DNA of 64,000 bases from Marinobacterium jannaschii DSM 6295 (GCF_000620085.1 NZ_JHVJ01000006.1:62001-126000), one strand, 5' to 3'. Counted from the stretch's first letter, positions 1-8,887 are shown. Made by a program: numbers and translations. Notes: generated from the letters alone by a model not told the origin.

Positions 1-285
1 ATTTTCTGCTTTCTGATCTTCAGCCCAGGCATTCATCACAAAGGTATCGTTGACCGAAAGACAGATGATGCTATCGATTCCGTTCTCTGCGAATACCGGT
101 GCCAGCTCGTTGTAACGTGGCAAGTGGGTACTGGAGCAGGTAGGGGTAAACGCACCCGGCAACGCGAACAGGATGACATTCTTACCTCTAAACAGCTGGT
201 CACTGCTGACATCGACCCAGTCATTACCCTGACGGGTGTGGAAAATAACCTCTGGTACCGGCTGTCCTTCTTTACTCTGTAACAT
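1..285 (-). CDS. Peroxiredoxin (AhpC/TSA-redoxin, Prx5-like), 3' end outside window
   Basis: The frame stays open from an ATG at 285 down to base 1, so only the first 95 residues are seen. The protein begins MLQSKEGQPVPEVIF and carries the peroxidatic motif PGAFTPTCS, in which the Cys is the residue oxidised by peroxide in the Prx5 group. The start is supported by a strong ribosome binding site (AAAGGAGG) just upstream of the ATG. By family it should reduce H2O2 and alkyl hydroperoxides in the cytoplasm using glutathione or glutaredoxin. A C-terminal glutaredoxin domain, found in some relatives, cannot be judged because the gene runs off the window. Confidence 0.88.
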   Translation of the reverse strand, partial: MLQSKEGQPVPEVIFHTRQGNDWVDVSSDQLFRGKNVILFALPGAFTPTCSSTHLPRYNELAPVFAENGIDSIICLSVNDTFVMNAWAEDQKAEN

Positions 286-474
286 CGTCTGCCTCCTTTG
301 GCTCTCGTAAACTTGATGATGCAAGAATAGACGACCACCAATCATTTATAAAATTAAATAAGAGAATGATGTCGATTGGTAAATACTATTTAAGATCACT
401 CTGTTCCCGCTTGCAGATAGCTCAATCTATACCAGACTTCACTATCGAATAAAGGACTAGCAGAGGAATGAAAG

Positions 475-1605
475 ATGGCAGGAAGCACCCCTCGGATCGC
501 ATTTGCCCTTGGAGGCCTGGGCGGATTCAATGCACACGGCGTCGGGTTTCTGGATGCAAGCCTGAGTGAAAAGATAGCCCCCGACCTGATCAGCTGCACC
601 TCAGGCCAGATCTACTGGGCCTGGCGTTACCTGCTGCAATTGAACAACGAACCCGACCCTGAAAGCGGTAAAAGCGTCAATATCGCCGCAGAGTTAACCG
701 CAGAGATCGAAAAAACCAACCGCTTTCCCGCCCCTTTCCAGTGGCTCGATGGGCCTGTGATGGCGATGACCGGCGACCCCGGTATCTTTGCCCCGGCCGT
801 AAATCAGTACTGGAGTAACCTGCTGAAGTTCCGCTTTCCGGAAGACCTCGAAAACTACTTCAGGAACCCCCGCGACGAAACCCTGCGACGCCTGATGCCA
901 GCGCAGGTGTTTGTGCCCGAGCGCAGTCCCCACAGCCTGACCAACCTGGGTCTGAGACTGGCAAGAGAGCAAAAAACCGGGATTATCTTCAATGCGTTCG
1001 ACGCCCGGGCCGGTGAAGAGATCCTGTTCGTTAACCAGCCGGCTCTGGATCAGCTGGAAGCCGCCCGTCCCGGCAAATACCGTAATGGCAGCCGGCACAA
1101 TGACAGCCGGATCCGGCTGCTGGACGCCAACGATGAACAGGGATGCTTTGCAGCCGTGGAAGCCGCACTCTGGCTCTACCTCTATGGATTTGAGAATCCG
1201 GATGGCAGCGAAAGAACACTGGTCGACGGCGCCTACCACCGCCAGTTCATTATTCGCGAGCTGGCACCTCTGGCTGACCTGGTATTTTCCGTCAGGCCTC
1301 AGAGTACAGAGTGGCTGGCCGGCATGCCCCGCAATCAGCTGCAGGTTTCCAACTTCGTCACCCAGCTCTGGTTCAACTCTTCCTATTCAGGTGAAACCGC
1401 CCGAATCCACCTGATTAATGACCTGATCAACAGGGGCTACCTGCAGGCGGGAAAACCCTTCAGGCCCATAAGGCTGGAACCGGTTCAGTACGATACCCCT
1501 ATCCATTACAGTGAGTACTTTGTCGAACGCGCCAGCGTTTATCAGGATGCCTACGATGCCACTGTGGAACGTATCCAACAACTGAAGCAACAGCATATCC
1601 TCTGA
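475..1605 (+). CDS. Patatin-like phospholipase family protein
   Basis: A 376-residue protein with the patatin layout: an N-terminal glycine-rich oxyanion loop (GGLGG, residues 13-17), a nucleophile elbow around Ser43, and a VDGA motif with Asp251 as the second member of the Ser-Asp dyad. The elbow is degenerate: it reads CTSGQ where most patatins have GxSxG. No signal peptide or membrane segment is visible, so it is probably cytoplasmic. Patatins hydrolyse acyl esters of phospholipids. Whether this one is active is uncertain given the elbow. The gene stands alone between short intergenic stretches, and a terminator-like hairpin follows it. Confidence 0.72.
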   Translation: MAGSTPRIAFALGGLGGFNAHGVGFLDASLSEKIAPDLISCTSGQIYWAWRYLLQLNNEPDPESGKSVNIAAELTAEIEKTNRFPAPFQWLDGPVMAMTGDPGIFAPAVNQYWSNLLKFRFPEDLENYFRNPRDETLRRLMPAQVFVPERSPHSLTNLGLRLAREQKTGIIFNAFDARAGEEILFVNQPALDQLEAARPGKYRNGSRHNDSRIRLLDANDEQGCFAAVEAALWLYLYGFENPDGSERTLVDGAYHRQFIIRELAPLADLVFSVRPQSTEWLAGMPRNQLQVSNFVTQLWFNSSYSGETARIHLINDLINRGYLQAGKPFRPIRLEPVQYDTPIHYSEYFVERASVYQDAYDATVERIQQLKQQHIL

Positions 1606-1686
1606 GCCAGGATTAAGAGGCTGGCGAACAGATCTGACAACCTGCCGGGGACACTTCAGATCGGTTCGCGGCAGCCTGAAAGTTTT

Positions 1687-1718
1687 GATCTGACCCGGCC
1701 TGCGGGTCGATCTTTCTC
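1687..1718 (+). terminator. Putative rho-independent terminator after the patatin-like gene
   Basis: GACCCG (1692-1697) pairs with CGGGTC (1703-1708) around a GCCTG loop. The stem extends through outer GATC arms with one bulged T and is followed by a short T/C-rich run (TTTCTC). The weak T-tract makes this moderate evidence. Confidence 0.45.
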
Positions 1719-1844
1719 AAAATACCAACACCCGAGTCAATACTACATTTTTCCGGACTTGAAAAAGTCTCTCAGCATCTGTAAAAAGCCTCCCGAAAGC
1801 TCAATTTCTGCCCGCCCAGTCATATTTTTGTAAAGGAATACAAC

Positions 1845-2324
1845 ATGCTCAGCCTGAGAGTTATTGCCATGGTTTCGGCAACTGTTCTGATTTCCGCCTG
1901 CTCGAACACCAGCACCCGTTACAATACGACCGCTCAGGCACCGGCCCTGCAAGAACCGCTTGAAGCAGCCGGTCAGTGGCAACAACTGGCGAACGATGAG
2001 GCAAATAAGATCGGAACGGCCGGAGTTCTGGCCTATCCGGTGTATATCCAGCTGCCTGCCGAACCGAGCCCCTTTGAGCACAGCTACCGCGACCTGCTAA
2101 CCAGCCAGCTGCTGCAACGCGGCGCTACCGTGGTCCTTAACCCGGATGCGGCCAAAGCCCAGATCTCTTACCGGGTTCAGCTGGCCGAGTTCCAGCAGGC
2201 CGAAGCGGCTAAAACCTATAACGCGGTGATTACCACTCAGGTACGGCGTCAGGCGCAGGTACTGCACTCCTCCTCCCATATCTACAATATCAGTGAGTCA
2301 GAAAGCGTTAACTTCCGCGAGTAG
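1845..2324 (+). CDS. Putative lipoprotein of unknown function
   Basis: A 159-residue protein with a lipoprotein signal: a hydrophobic N-terminus ending in the lipobox LISAC, with Cys19 as the predicted lipidated residue. The residue after Cys is Ser, not Asp, which favours outer-membrane sorting. The start is supported by AAGGA eight to nine bases upstream. The mature part has an alpha/beta-like segment (DLLTSQLLQRGATVV, then AKAQISYRVQL) but I do not recognise the family. It has no operon partner: the next reliable gene starts more than 500 bases later. Confidence 0.72.
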   Translation: MLSLRVIAMVSATVLISACSNTSTRYNTTAQAPALQEPLEAAGQWQQLANDEANKIGTAGVLAYPVYIQLPAEPSPFEHSYRDLLTSQLLQRGATVVLNPDAAKAQISYRVQLAEFQQAEAAKTYNAVITTQVRRQAQVLHSSSHIYNISESESVNFRE

Positions 2325-2868
2325 TCCTAGCCGTAACAGGGGCACTAACAGGTCGGGATATGGAAGAGGTATGCACTGGCTTTACCAAGCCCGACACTTT
2401 TCTCGAAACTGTCCTGGGTGTACGCAAGGTGCTGCAGGGCAGATCCCCGGCATTGATGCACCGTGATGCAGAACAGCGGCGCCCCTGGAGCAGCCGGACT
2501 GATCCAAACCGGCGCATAAGAAGTATTAAAACAAGACCGCCTGAGTTCTCGCCGCAGAAATAATTGCTAAGCGCAGAAAAAGTCGACTAAAGTGAAATCA
2601 GATATGAGATACCACTGGCGTCACAGGCGAGCGTCAGCGGTGATGGTGTGGCATATATCAGGGTGCAATCCCTTGCGTGTGCCTTCCCTGTGTACTCCTG
2701 CTGCGTCCCCTCCCCGCATCCTGCGGTTGTTGGGGGAAACGTAACTATACGGGCTGGCTTATCAGAGCTGAATAAAGGTCCATTCTGTAGGTTCCTGAAT
2801 TCAGTCACAGGGAGGTTCTCCCTGTACCTTTACTGACATAGACAGTCTGCTTGTTAGAGAATCGCCTC
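2325..2868. other. Gene-free stretch before the XRE regulator
   Basis: Short open frames here on both strands lack ribosome binding sites and recognisable sequence. The only structure I see is the 19-base palindrome at 2807-2825, described separately. The rest probably carries the promoter of the regulator gene. Confidence 0.5.
2807..2825. promoter_or_regulatory. 19-bp palindrome upstream of XRE regulator (candidate operator)
   Basis: ACAGGGAG-GTT-CTCCCTGT is a perfect dyad with 8-base arms and a 3-base centre. It lies 26 bases before a possible TTG start and 44 bases before the more likely GTG start of the XRE-family gene. XRE repressors usually bind such dyads next to their own promoter, so autoregulation is a reasonable inference. 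A small RNA hairpin is the alternative. Confidence 0.5.
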
Positions 2869-3195
2869 GTGAATACTCGTGCACAACGATTGAAACAGGC
2901 AAGGATGCGGATGCGCCTCACTCAGGTAGAGGTAGCCCGGCGGCTTTCGAAAGCCGTGTCGACGATAAAGGGATGGGAAAGCTCCAACGGCACTGAACCT
3001 GCCACTCTGGACGACGTCCTTCGCGTATGCGAACTGTACCAGATATCCATAGACCACTATGTCCGTGGCGACGGCCCCCTCGACGGCTTGCTCGCAGGAC
3101 AGAGTCGGCTTCTCAGGGCCTACGATGCACTGCCTCCGGCCACCCAGACCAGGATGATTCAGCTGATAGAGCAGATTAATCTTGATTTCAAATAG
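2869..3195 (+). CDS. XRE-family helix-turn-helix transcriptional regulator
   Basis: A protein of about 108 residues whose N-terminal half is a Cro/C1-type HTH (LKQARMRMRLTQVEVARRL, then STIKGWESSNGTEPATLDDVLRVCELYQIS). The C-terminal part is a short helical tail. The open frame could begin at a TTG at 2851, but GTG at 2869 puts the HTH at the usual distance from the N-terminus. Neither start has a strong ribosome binding site. It sits directly before the exopolysaccharide-type gene pair and between two inverted repeats, so control of that module is possible but unproven. Confidence 0.78.
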   Translation: MNTRAQRLKQARMRMRLTQVEVARRLSKAVSTIKGWESSNGTEPATLDDVLRVCELYQISIDHYVRGDGPLDGLLAGQSRLLRAYDALPPATQTRMIQLIEQINLDFK

Positions 3196-3210
3196 TCAGA
3201 ATTCTGACGC

Positions 3211-3262
3211 TGTCCGGGAATCAGTATAAATTCCTGTTGTATTGCTGACTGTATCCCGGACA
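3211..3262. repeat. Inverted repeat TGTCCGGGA / TCCCGGACA
   Basis: TGTCCGGGA (3211-3219) and TCCCGGACA (3254-3262) are exact 9-base inverted arms separated by 34 bases. An inner TCAG/CTGA pair can extend the stem. It lies between the end of the XRE gene and the start of the PilZ gene. No T-tract follows, so it is more like an operator pair or leader hairpin than an intrinsic terminator. Confidence 0.5.
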
Positions 3263-3367
3263 ATACACACCGACTCACATGTATTACAGCGAAGATAAAC
3301 GCAGTTCCGGATACGGCTGTTCAGACAATGCACTACCCGGTGCCGGTCTCAGCCAGTACATCAGCCA

Positions 3368-4129
3368 ATGAGAAATCAGAAGATGGCAAAGGCCAATCGT
3401 AAAGTCGTGAAATATCTCAAGCAATTGTTTGCCTCTGTTGAACAGGCCACTCACGAAACTCCATGGATGCTTGACCGTCAGGACTTCTACGTGTTCCTGG
3501 AAAAGGAGCGTTACCGGGCAGATCGCCTCAACAGCCCTTTTTCACTGATTTTGCTGCCAGCGATTTCCGACAGCCAGGACCGGTCACGTTGTCTGCAACA
3601 ACTTGATCAATCGATCAAGCCGCAGGTACGGCTGGTCGATGAAATGGGCTGGTTTAATGATAATCAGGTCGCCATTTACCTGTTCAATACCGGCAAGTCT
3701 GGCGCACACAGTTTTCTACAGCGCCTGCAGGCACTGAAAGACAGTCCTGCCAGCCTGAACAATGCTGAAATTCTGGTGTATCCGGATACCCTGAGCGACA
3801 TCTCTGCGCCAGACCAGCGGGACCAGGATCGTCACGATCTGGAACTGTCTGCTAATCTTTTACTGCAACAGGGCCGCAGCGAGCAGGCGACGACGCGGGA
3901 TATTTCAGCACGCGGCGTATTCCTGTTAACCAACTCACCACTGGCCGAGGAAAGCAAGGTCAGACTGGATATCACCCTGCCTATCGGAGATATCGATGGC
4001 CTGGCCGGCGAAAAGCTTGCACTGCATGCAACCGGTAAGGTGGTGCGCAGCGAAGCCAATGGTGTCGCCATAGAGTTTCAATCTGAGAATGAAGCCCTGG
4101 CTCAGAAAGAACTGGAAACCGAAACCTAA
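3368..4129 (+). CDS. PilZ-domain protein with degenerate GGDEF-like N-terminal domain
   Basis: 253 residues. Residues ~35-125 resemble a GGDEF domain (FYVFLEKERYRADRLNSPFSL, then DEMGWFNDNQVAIYL), but the GGDEF signature position reads FNDNQ, so cyclase activity is very unlikely. Residues ~150-245 form a PilZ domain with both cyclic-di-GMP binding motifs: R151-x3-R155 and D178-x-S180-x2-G183. No membrane segment is seen. The sugar transferase gene starts only three bases after its stop, indicating one transcript. I infer a cytoplasmic cyclic-di-GMP receptor that adjusts exopolysaccharide initiation. An in-frame ATG at 3383 is a possible alternative start. Confidence 0.8.
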   Translation: MRNQKMAKANRKVVKYLKQLFASVEQATHETPWMLDRQDFYVFLEKERYRADRLNSPFSLILLPAISDSQDRSRCLQQLDQSIKPQVRLVDEMGWFNDNQVAIYLFNTGKSGAHSFLQRLQALKDSPASLNNAEILVYPDTLSDISAPDQRDQDRHDLELSANLLLQQGRSEQATTRDISARGVFLLTNSPLAEESKVRLDITLPIGDIDGLAGEKLALHATGKVVRSEANGVAIEFQSENEALAQKELETET

Positions 4130-4132
4130 GTC

Positions 4133-4792
4133 ATGTCGCTAAATCGCCCCTCAACAGCTCCCAGCAGTGATGCTCAGAAATTTTTCGCTCAGCCAATCCC
4201 ACGCTGGAAGCGTGCCATGGATCTGCTGGTCGCGGGTACTATGCTGCTGTGCCTGGGGCCTTTACTGCTGACGGTTTACCTGATTATCAAGATTACCGAC
4301 CCGGGCCCCGCTTTCTTTGTCCAGCAACGCATGGGGCGTGGAGGCATTCCGTTTGGCATGTACAAGTTCCGCTCCATGGTAATGAATGCCGATGCCCTCA
4401 AGACCGAACTGCTGAGCCAGAATGAGCGTGTCGGGCCTGCCTTTAAGATGACCAACGACCCGCGTATCACCCCGATCGGTCGTTTCATCCGCAAGTGGAG
4501 CATTGACGAACTGCCGCAACTCTTCAATGTACTGCGCGGCGAAATGAGTCTGGTGGGACCGAGACCACTGCCTCTGGAAGAAGATCAACAGATGGCTCAG
4601 TGGCACAATATGCGTCGCCAGGCCAACCCCGGCCTGACCTGTTACTGGCAGATATCCGACCGGGACAGCCTCAGTTTTGATGAGTGGGTCAGGCTGGATA
4701 TCAAGTACCTGCGTGAGCGATCTTTACTTACTGACCTGAAAATCCTGCTGATGACCGTGCCTGCAGTGTTAAGCCAGCGCGGCGCTAAGTAA
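4133..4792 (+). CDS. Polyprenyl-phosphate sugar-1-phosphate transferase (bacterial sugar transferase family)
   Basis: 219 residues with the features of the PF02397 family: the basic motif RWKRAMDLL, one hydrophobic segment (about residues 30-52), then DPGPAFFVQQRMGRGGIPFGMYKFRSM, the DELPQLFNVLRGEMSLVGPRP signature, and the terminal NPGLTCYWQISDR region. Such enzymes move a sugar phosphate from a nucleotide sugar to undecaprenyl phosphate at the inner membrane, the first committed step of exopolysaccharide or O-antigen repeat units. No other glycosyltransferase or Wzx/Wzy genes are nearby, so it is an orphan initiator, paired with the PilZ gene. Confidence 0.9.
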   Translation: MSLNRPSTAPSSDAQKFFAQPIPRWKRAMDLLVAGTMLLCLGPLLLTVYLIIKITDPGPAFFVQQRMGRGGIPFGMYKFRSMVMNADALKTELLSQNERVGPAFKMTNDPRITPIGRFIRKWSIDELPQLFNVLRGEMSLVGPRPLPLEEDQQMAQWHNMRRQANPGLTCYWQISDRDSLSFDEWVRLDIKYLRERSLLTDLKILLMTVPAVLSQRGAK

Positions 4793-5105
4793 TTCTTCCG
4801 GCTTTTCGGGGAAAGCCGCTTTCCACAAGCCCCCTGAGTCACAAAAGCCGCGCGCCATCGGGCACCAGACCGACCAAACTCCCGGCAAAAAAAACAGCGC
4901 CCCCCTTTTCTCGCGTTTCCCGGCCGTGCAATATTAGAACGCTATAACGTGTGGATTGATCAGGAAAGCGGCCAACAGTCGCAGCTCGGCAGCGGCTTGC
5001 TGAGTACTTCAGGGGCAGGGCAGCGAATCCCCCGGCCCGCTGCATGTGTATTAGTATTGCAGCAGCAGTCAGGAGAATCGTCCGCACTATCGACGGAAAG
5101 GATCT
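4793..5105. other. Gene-free stretch between sugar transferase and diguanylate cyclase genes
   Basis: Begins with a weak terminator-like hairpin (CGGCTTT at 4799-4805 pairing with AAAGCCG at 4812-4818, followed by CTTTCC). The remainder has no convincing reading frame. It should contain the promoter of the cyclase gene; no clear -10/-35 pair could be chosen. Confidence 0.4.
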
Positions 5106-6620
5106 ATGGGAATTAATTTCAGTAACTTCTCACTGGCAACACGTGCCTGGTCCATCTTTGCTATCTGCCTTATCGGCATTATCGCCAATGCAGTGACGGA
5201 GGTGGCGGATATCCGCAAGCATATCCGTCAGGCGCATGCGAACGAGATAGAACATCTGGTCGAAGCCTCACTGGGTATTCTGCGCTATTACGAACGCCGC
5301 GCCTCCCGTGGCGAATTGCCCTTGAAAGAGGCCCAGCAGCAGGCGCTGGCAGTGCTCTCCTCCATGCGTTACCAGCAAAGTAACTATATCTTTGTGGCCA
5401 ATGATGACGGTTACTCTATCAGCAATGGCAACGCACAGCTGATCGGCACCGACATCCGTAATATGCGCGATGCCAATGGCAAGCTGTTTGTACAGGAACT
5501 CTACACCGTCGCCAAAGCCGGCGGCGGCTTTGTGAATTACCTGTTTCCCAATCCGAAAGCCAACGGCGAACAGCAGCCCAAGACCAGCTACGCCCGTTAC
5601 TTTCCCGCCTGGGGCTGGACGGTCGGAACCGGTATCAATATCCGCGAGATGGAATCCCAGATCTCTGCCGCGCAGCAGCGCGCGTTGTTAATCGCTGCGG
5701 TGATCATCCTGTTGGTTTCAATCCTGATCGCTATCTTTATCCGCGGCCTCACCCGCCCGATCGCCCGCACCATCGAGGCGATGCAGAACCTGACTCAGGG
5801 TGATATGGATCTGGAGCAGCGGCTGCCGGAAAAGGGCTGCCGCGAGCTGGCCGATCTGGCGCGGGAATTCAACCAGTTCGTCTTCTCTCTGCGCACCCTG
5901 GTGAATCAGGTCAACCTGGCAGGGCATCGCCTGAACAGCGCCCTGACCCAGTTGCATGAGATCGGCAAGGATATGGAACCCGATCGCAGCACCCCCGAAA
6001 AGCAGTTGCAGCTAAACCGGGGCATTGAGCATATGCTCTCCACTGTCAGCAAGATATCGGAACGCACCCGGCAGATGCAGTCCAGCCACGAGCTGATGCG
6101 GATGCTGGCTGAACAGGACCCACTCACCGGCCTGCTGAACCGGCGCGCCTTTCTGGAGAAAGTGGAAGCCCAGCTGGCCGGTCTGGATGAGGGCGAGCCC
6201 CACTGCCTGCTGCTGGCGGATGTCGACCACTTCAAGGCGATCAACGATACCTTCGGCCACGACACCGGCGACCAGGCGCTGCTGGAGCTGTCAGTGATCC
6301 TGCAGGAGCATTTCGGTCGCCATGCCCTGGTATCCCGTTATGGCGGTGAGGAATTTGTAATCTGGCTGCCCAGCATGTATGAAGCGCTTGCCAGCGATAT
6401 CTGTGAGCAGTTGCTGGCGCGCCTGCGCCACTATGAGCTGCTGACGGATCGCGGCGCGGTCAGTTTCACCCTCAGTATCGGCCTGACCTGCACCCGTGGC
6501 TCGGTGACGCTGAAAAACCTGCTGCGTAAAGCCGATGAGGCGCTGTACCGCGCTAAATCCAATGGCCGCGACCAGTACCAGGTCTGGCATGACGCCGAGC
6601 TGCTGGAAGAGAACTTCTGA
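5106..6620 (+). CDS. Diguanylate cyclase with Cache, HAMP and GGDEF domains
   Basis: 504 residues: membrane segment ~14-30, periplasmic single-Cache sensor ~35-185 (with FPAWGWTVGTGIN typical of sCache_2), second membrane segment ~193-212, HAMP ~213-265, a helical linker, then GGDEF ~335-495. The active-site motif GGEEF (413-417) is intact, as are DPLTGLLNRRAF and DVDHFKAINDTFGHDTGD, so it should make cyclic-di-GMP from two GTP. The inhibitory RxxD I-site is absent at its usual place (GRHALVSRYGGEEF), suggesting no product inhibition by that route. Transcribed alone; it converges on pta. Confidence 0.93.
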   Translation: MGINFSNFSLATRAWSIFAICLIGIIANAVTEVADIRKHIRQAHANEIEHLVEASLGILRYYERRASRGELPLKEAQQQALAVLSSMRYQQSNYIFVANDDGYSISNGNAQLIGTDIRNMRDANGKLFVQELYTVAKAGGGFVNYLFPNPKANGEQQPKTSYARYFPAWGWTVGTGINIREMESQISAAQQRALLIAAVIILLVSILIAIFIRGLTRPIARTIEAMQNLTQGDMDLEQRLPEKGCRELADLAREFNQFVFSLRTLVNQVNLAGHRLNSALTQLHEIGKDMEPDRSTPEKQLQLNRGIEHMLSTVSKISERTRQMQSSHELMRMLAEQDPLTGLLNRRAFLEKVEAQLAGLDEGEPHCLLLADVDHFKAINDTFGHDTGDQALLELSVILQEHFGRHALVSRYGGEEFVIWLPSMYEALASDICEQLLARLRHYELLTDRGAVSFTLSIGLTCTRGSVTLKNLLRKADEALYRAKSNGRDQYQVWHDAELLEENF

Positions 6621-6640
6621 GTGCAGTCGCAAACCGGGAT

Positions 6641-6668
6641 AAAAAAGGGGCCTCAAAAGACCCCTTCC
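6641..6668 (-). terminator. Rho-independent terminator of ackA-pta
   Basis: AAGGGG (6645-6650) pairs with CCCCTT (6661-6666). Read on the minus strand the stem is followed by a run of six T, 20 bases after the pta stop. On the plus strand there is no T-tract, so it serves mainly pta. Confidence 0.8.
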
Positions 6669-6687
6669 GGTTGCAGCGATAAGCCGA

Positions 6688-8823
6688 TCAGCTTTCTGCC
6701 TGAATCGCCGTCAGGGCGATGGTGAAGACGATATCGTCCACCAGTGCGCCCCGTGACAGGTCATTCACCGGCTTATTCATCCCCTGCAGCATCGGCCCGA
6801 TACTGATGACATCGGCACTACGCTGTACCGCCTTGTAGGTGGTATTGCCGGTATTCAGGTCGGGGAAGACAAATACCGTCGCCTTACCGGCCACCGAGCT
6901 CTCCGGCGCCTTACTACGCGCGACATTTTCCATAATCGCCGCATCGTATTGCAGCGGGCCATCGATCAGCAGATCAGGACGCTTGTCACGGGCGATACGG
7001 GTCGCTTCACGGACTTTATCCACATCGGCCCCGCTGCCGGAACCGCCGGTACTGTAACTGATCATCGCCACCCGTGGCGGAATACCGAAGGCCTTAGCGG
7101 AGTCAGCGCTCTGAATCGCGATATCGGCCAGCTGTTCTGCATTCGGATCCGGGTTGATGGCACAGTCACCGTAGACCAGTACCTGGTCGGGCAGGCACAT
7201 AAAGAACACCGACGACACCAGGTTGGTGCCCGGCGCGGTCTTGATCAGCTGCAGCGGTGGGCGGATGGTATTGGCAGTCGTGTGTACCGCACCACTGACC
7301 AGGCCATCCACATGATCCATCTCCAGCATCATGGTTCCCAGCACGACGTTATCGCGCAGCTGCTCATCGGCGATGATTTCCGTCAGCCCCTTGTGTTTAC
7401 GCAGCTCGACCAGACGCGCTATATAGTGTTCACGAATCTGTTCCGGATCAAAGATCTCAATACCCGGCCCCAATTTTACGCCGTGGCCTTTGGCGATGCG
7501 GCGGATCTCCTCCTCATTGCCCAGCAAGGTACAGCGGGCAATCCCCCGTTCGGCACAGATCGCTGCCGCCTTGATGGTACGAGGCTCGTCCCCCTCCGGC
7601 AGCACGATGCGCTTATTGGCACGACGGGCGCGCTCAATCAGCTGATAGCGGAACGCCGGTGGCGACAGGCGTCGCTCTTTGTTGGGCGCGCTGAATCGCT
7701 GCAGCCACTCGCTGTCGATATGGGAGGCACTGGCATCTTTCAGCTTCTCAATCCGCTCCAGGTCATCCAGTGGAATATCCTGACTGAAACGCGGCAGGCT
7801 GAGCGCCGTCTGCCAGCTGTCACTGCTCACCGTCAGGATCGGCAGGCCGGAGGCGTGGGCATCGTTGCAGAGCTTCATAATATCGGCATTGGGCTGGTAA
7901 CCACCGGTCAGCACCAGCGCCGCCAGATCCACCCCGTTCAGGGCCGCCAGGCAGGTTGCCAGGATCACATCATCGCGATCACCCGGGGTCAGTATCAGAG
8001 AGCCGGCCTTTAGCTGATGTACGATATTCGCGACGGTACGGGCGCAAAGGGTGATCCGGGAGACACGGCGGCTGCCCATCTCACCGGTATTGATCACCTT
8101 GGCATTGAGGTAATCGGCAATATCTTTCACCCGGGGCGAGTTCAGCGCACTGCTCCAGGGGATTCCACCCAGCAGGCGAAAATGGTCACCGAAGATGGTG
8201 CAGTGTTCCCGCACCACCTCTTCGGTCAGGCTCAGGGCCATCGGATTTTCCGACGCCGCTTCCCAGCAGGGGCGACCATCGCGGTCAACCGGCGCGCCCA
8301 GCTTGGTTAGCAGGCATCCCAGCACCTTGGAATTGCGGATACCGCCAAAAGCGCGGGCAGTAATATCGATATGGTCTTCCAGTGCTTCCGGCGTATCGTT
8401 GCCCGGTGCGGCCACCAGCACCACCTCCGCATCCAATGCCTTGGCGATCTCTTTATTGATACGGGTTGCATAGGGCTGGTTGTGGGTCGGCACCATCCCT
8501 TCGATAATCACCACATCGGCGTCACCCGGCAGCGACTGTTCGAACCGGGCCACCAGCTCCTCCAGCAGCTCATCACCGCGCCCTTCACTGACCAGGTGTT
8601 CGGCTTCGCGGATATCGATCGGATCAGCAATCGGTGCCTTACAGCTGCCCTGTAATATGGCTACAGTGCGATCCAGCCCCTTGTCGCCGGATGCGGGCTG
8701 GGCGATCGGCTTAAAGAAATGTACCTTGATGCCCTGGCGATCCATCGCATGAAACAGGCCCAGTACGGCGGTTGTCAGTCCTGCACCGAGACCGGTCGGC
8801 GCCACCATTAACGTATGAGACAC
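6688..8823 (-). CDS. pta: Phosphate acetyltransferase
   Basis: 711 residues, matching the long (about 700-residue) proteobacterial Pta. Order: N-terminal BioD-like P-loop domain starting [20 protein letters not shown], a central DRTGG domain, and the C-terminal catalytic PTA domain ([22 protein letters not shown] through [18 protein letters not shown]). It interconverts acetyl-CoA and acetyl phosphate in the cytoplasm. The gene follows ackA on the same strand with 64 bases between, so the two form the acetate overflow and assimilation operon. A hairpin sits in that gap and a terminator follows the stop. Confidence 0.97.
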   Translation of the reverse strand: MSHTLMVAPTGLGAGLTTAVLGLFHAMDRQGIKVHFFKPIAQPASGDKGLDRTVAILQGSCKAPIADPIDIREAEHLVSEGRGDELLEELVARFEQSLPGDADVVIIEGMVPTHNQPYATRINKEIAKALDAEVVLVAAPGNDTPEALEDHIDITARAFGGIRNSKVLGCLLTKLGAPVDRDGRPCWEAASENPMALSLTEEVVREHCTIFGDHFRLLGGIPWSSALNSPRVKDIADYLNAKVINTGEMGSRRVSRITLCARTVANIVHQLKAGSLILTPGDRDDVILATCLAALNGVDLAALVLTGGYQPNADIMKLCNDAHASGLPILTVSSDSWQTALSLPRFSQDIPLDDLERIEKLKDASASHIDSEWLQRFSAPNKERRLSPPAFRYQLIERARRANKRIVLPEGDEPRTIKAAAICAERGIARCTLLGNEEEIRRIAKGHGVKLGPGIEIFDPEQIREHYIARLVELRKHKGLTEIIADEQLRDNVVLGTMMLEMDHVDGLVSGAVHTTANTIRPPLQLIKTAPGTNLVSSVFFMCLPDQVLVYGDCAINPDPNAEQLADIAIQSADSAKAFGIPPRVAMISYSTGGSGSGADVDKVREATRIARDKRPDLLIDGPLQYDAAIMENVARSKAPESSVAGKATVFVFPDLNTGNTTYKAVQRSADVISIGPMLQGMNKPVNDLSRGALVDDIVFTIALTAIQAES

Positions 8824-8841
8824 GTGAATACCTTATGAGTG

Positions 8842-8880
8842 TCCGCTGCAGCGCCGGGATCATGCGGGCGCAGCAGCGGA
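8842..8880 (-). repeat. Hairpin in the ackA-pta intercistronic gap
   Basis: TCCGCTGC-A-GCGCC (8842-8855) pairs with GGCGC-A-GCAGCGGA (8867-8880) with a single A-A mismatch and an 11-base loop. It fills most of the gap between the ackA stop and the pta start. There is no T-tract, so mRNA stabilisation or processing is more likely than termination. Confidence 0.55.
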
Positions 8881-8887
8881 TAGGGAG

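Noticed and set aside
36-341. 101-codon minus-strand frame at the window start
   Set aside because: Overlaps the peroxiredoxin gene in another frame; the peroxiredoxin has the conserved Cys motif and a strong ribosome binding site.
2587-2836. Overlapping small frames on both strands before the XRE gene
   Set aside because: No ribosome binding site, no family resemblance, and composition does not match neighbouring genes.
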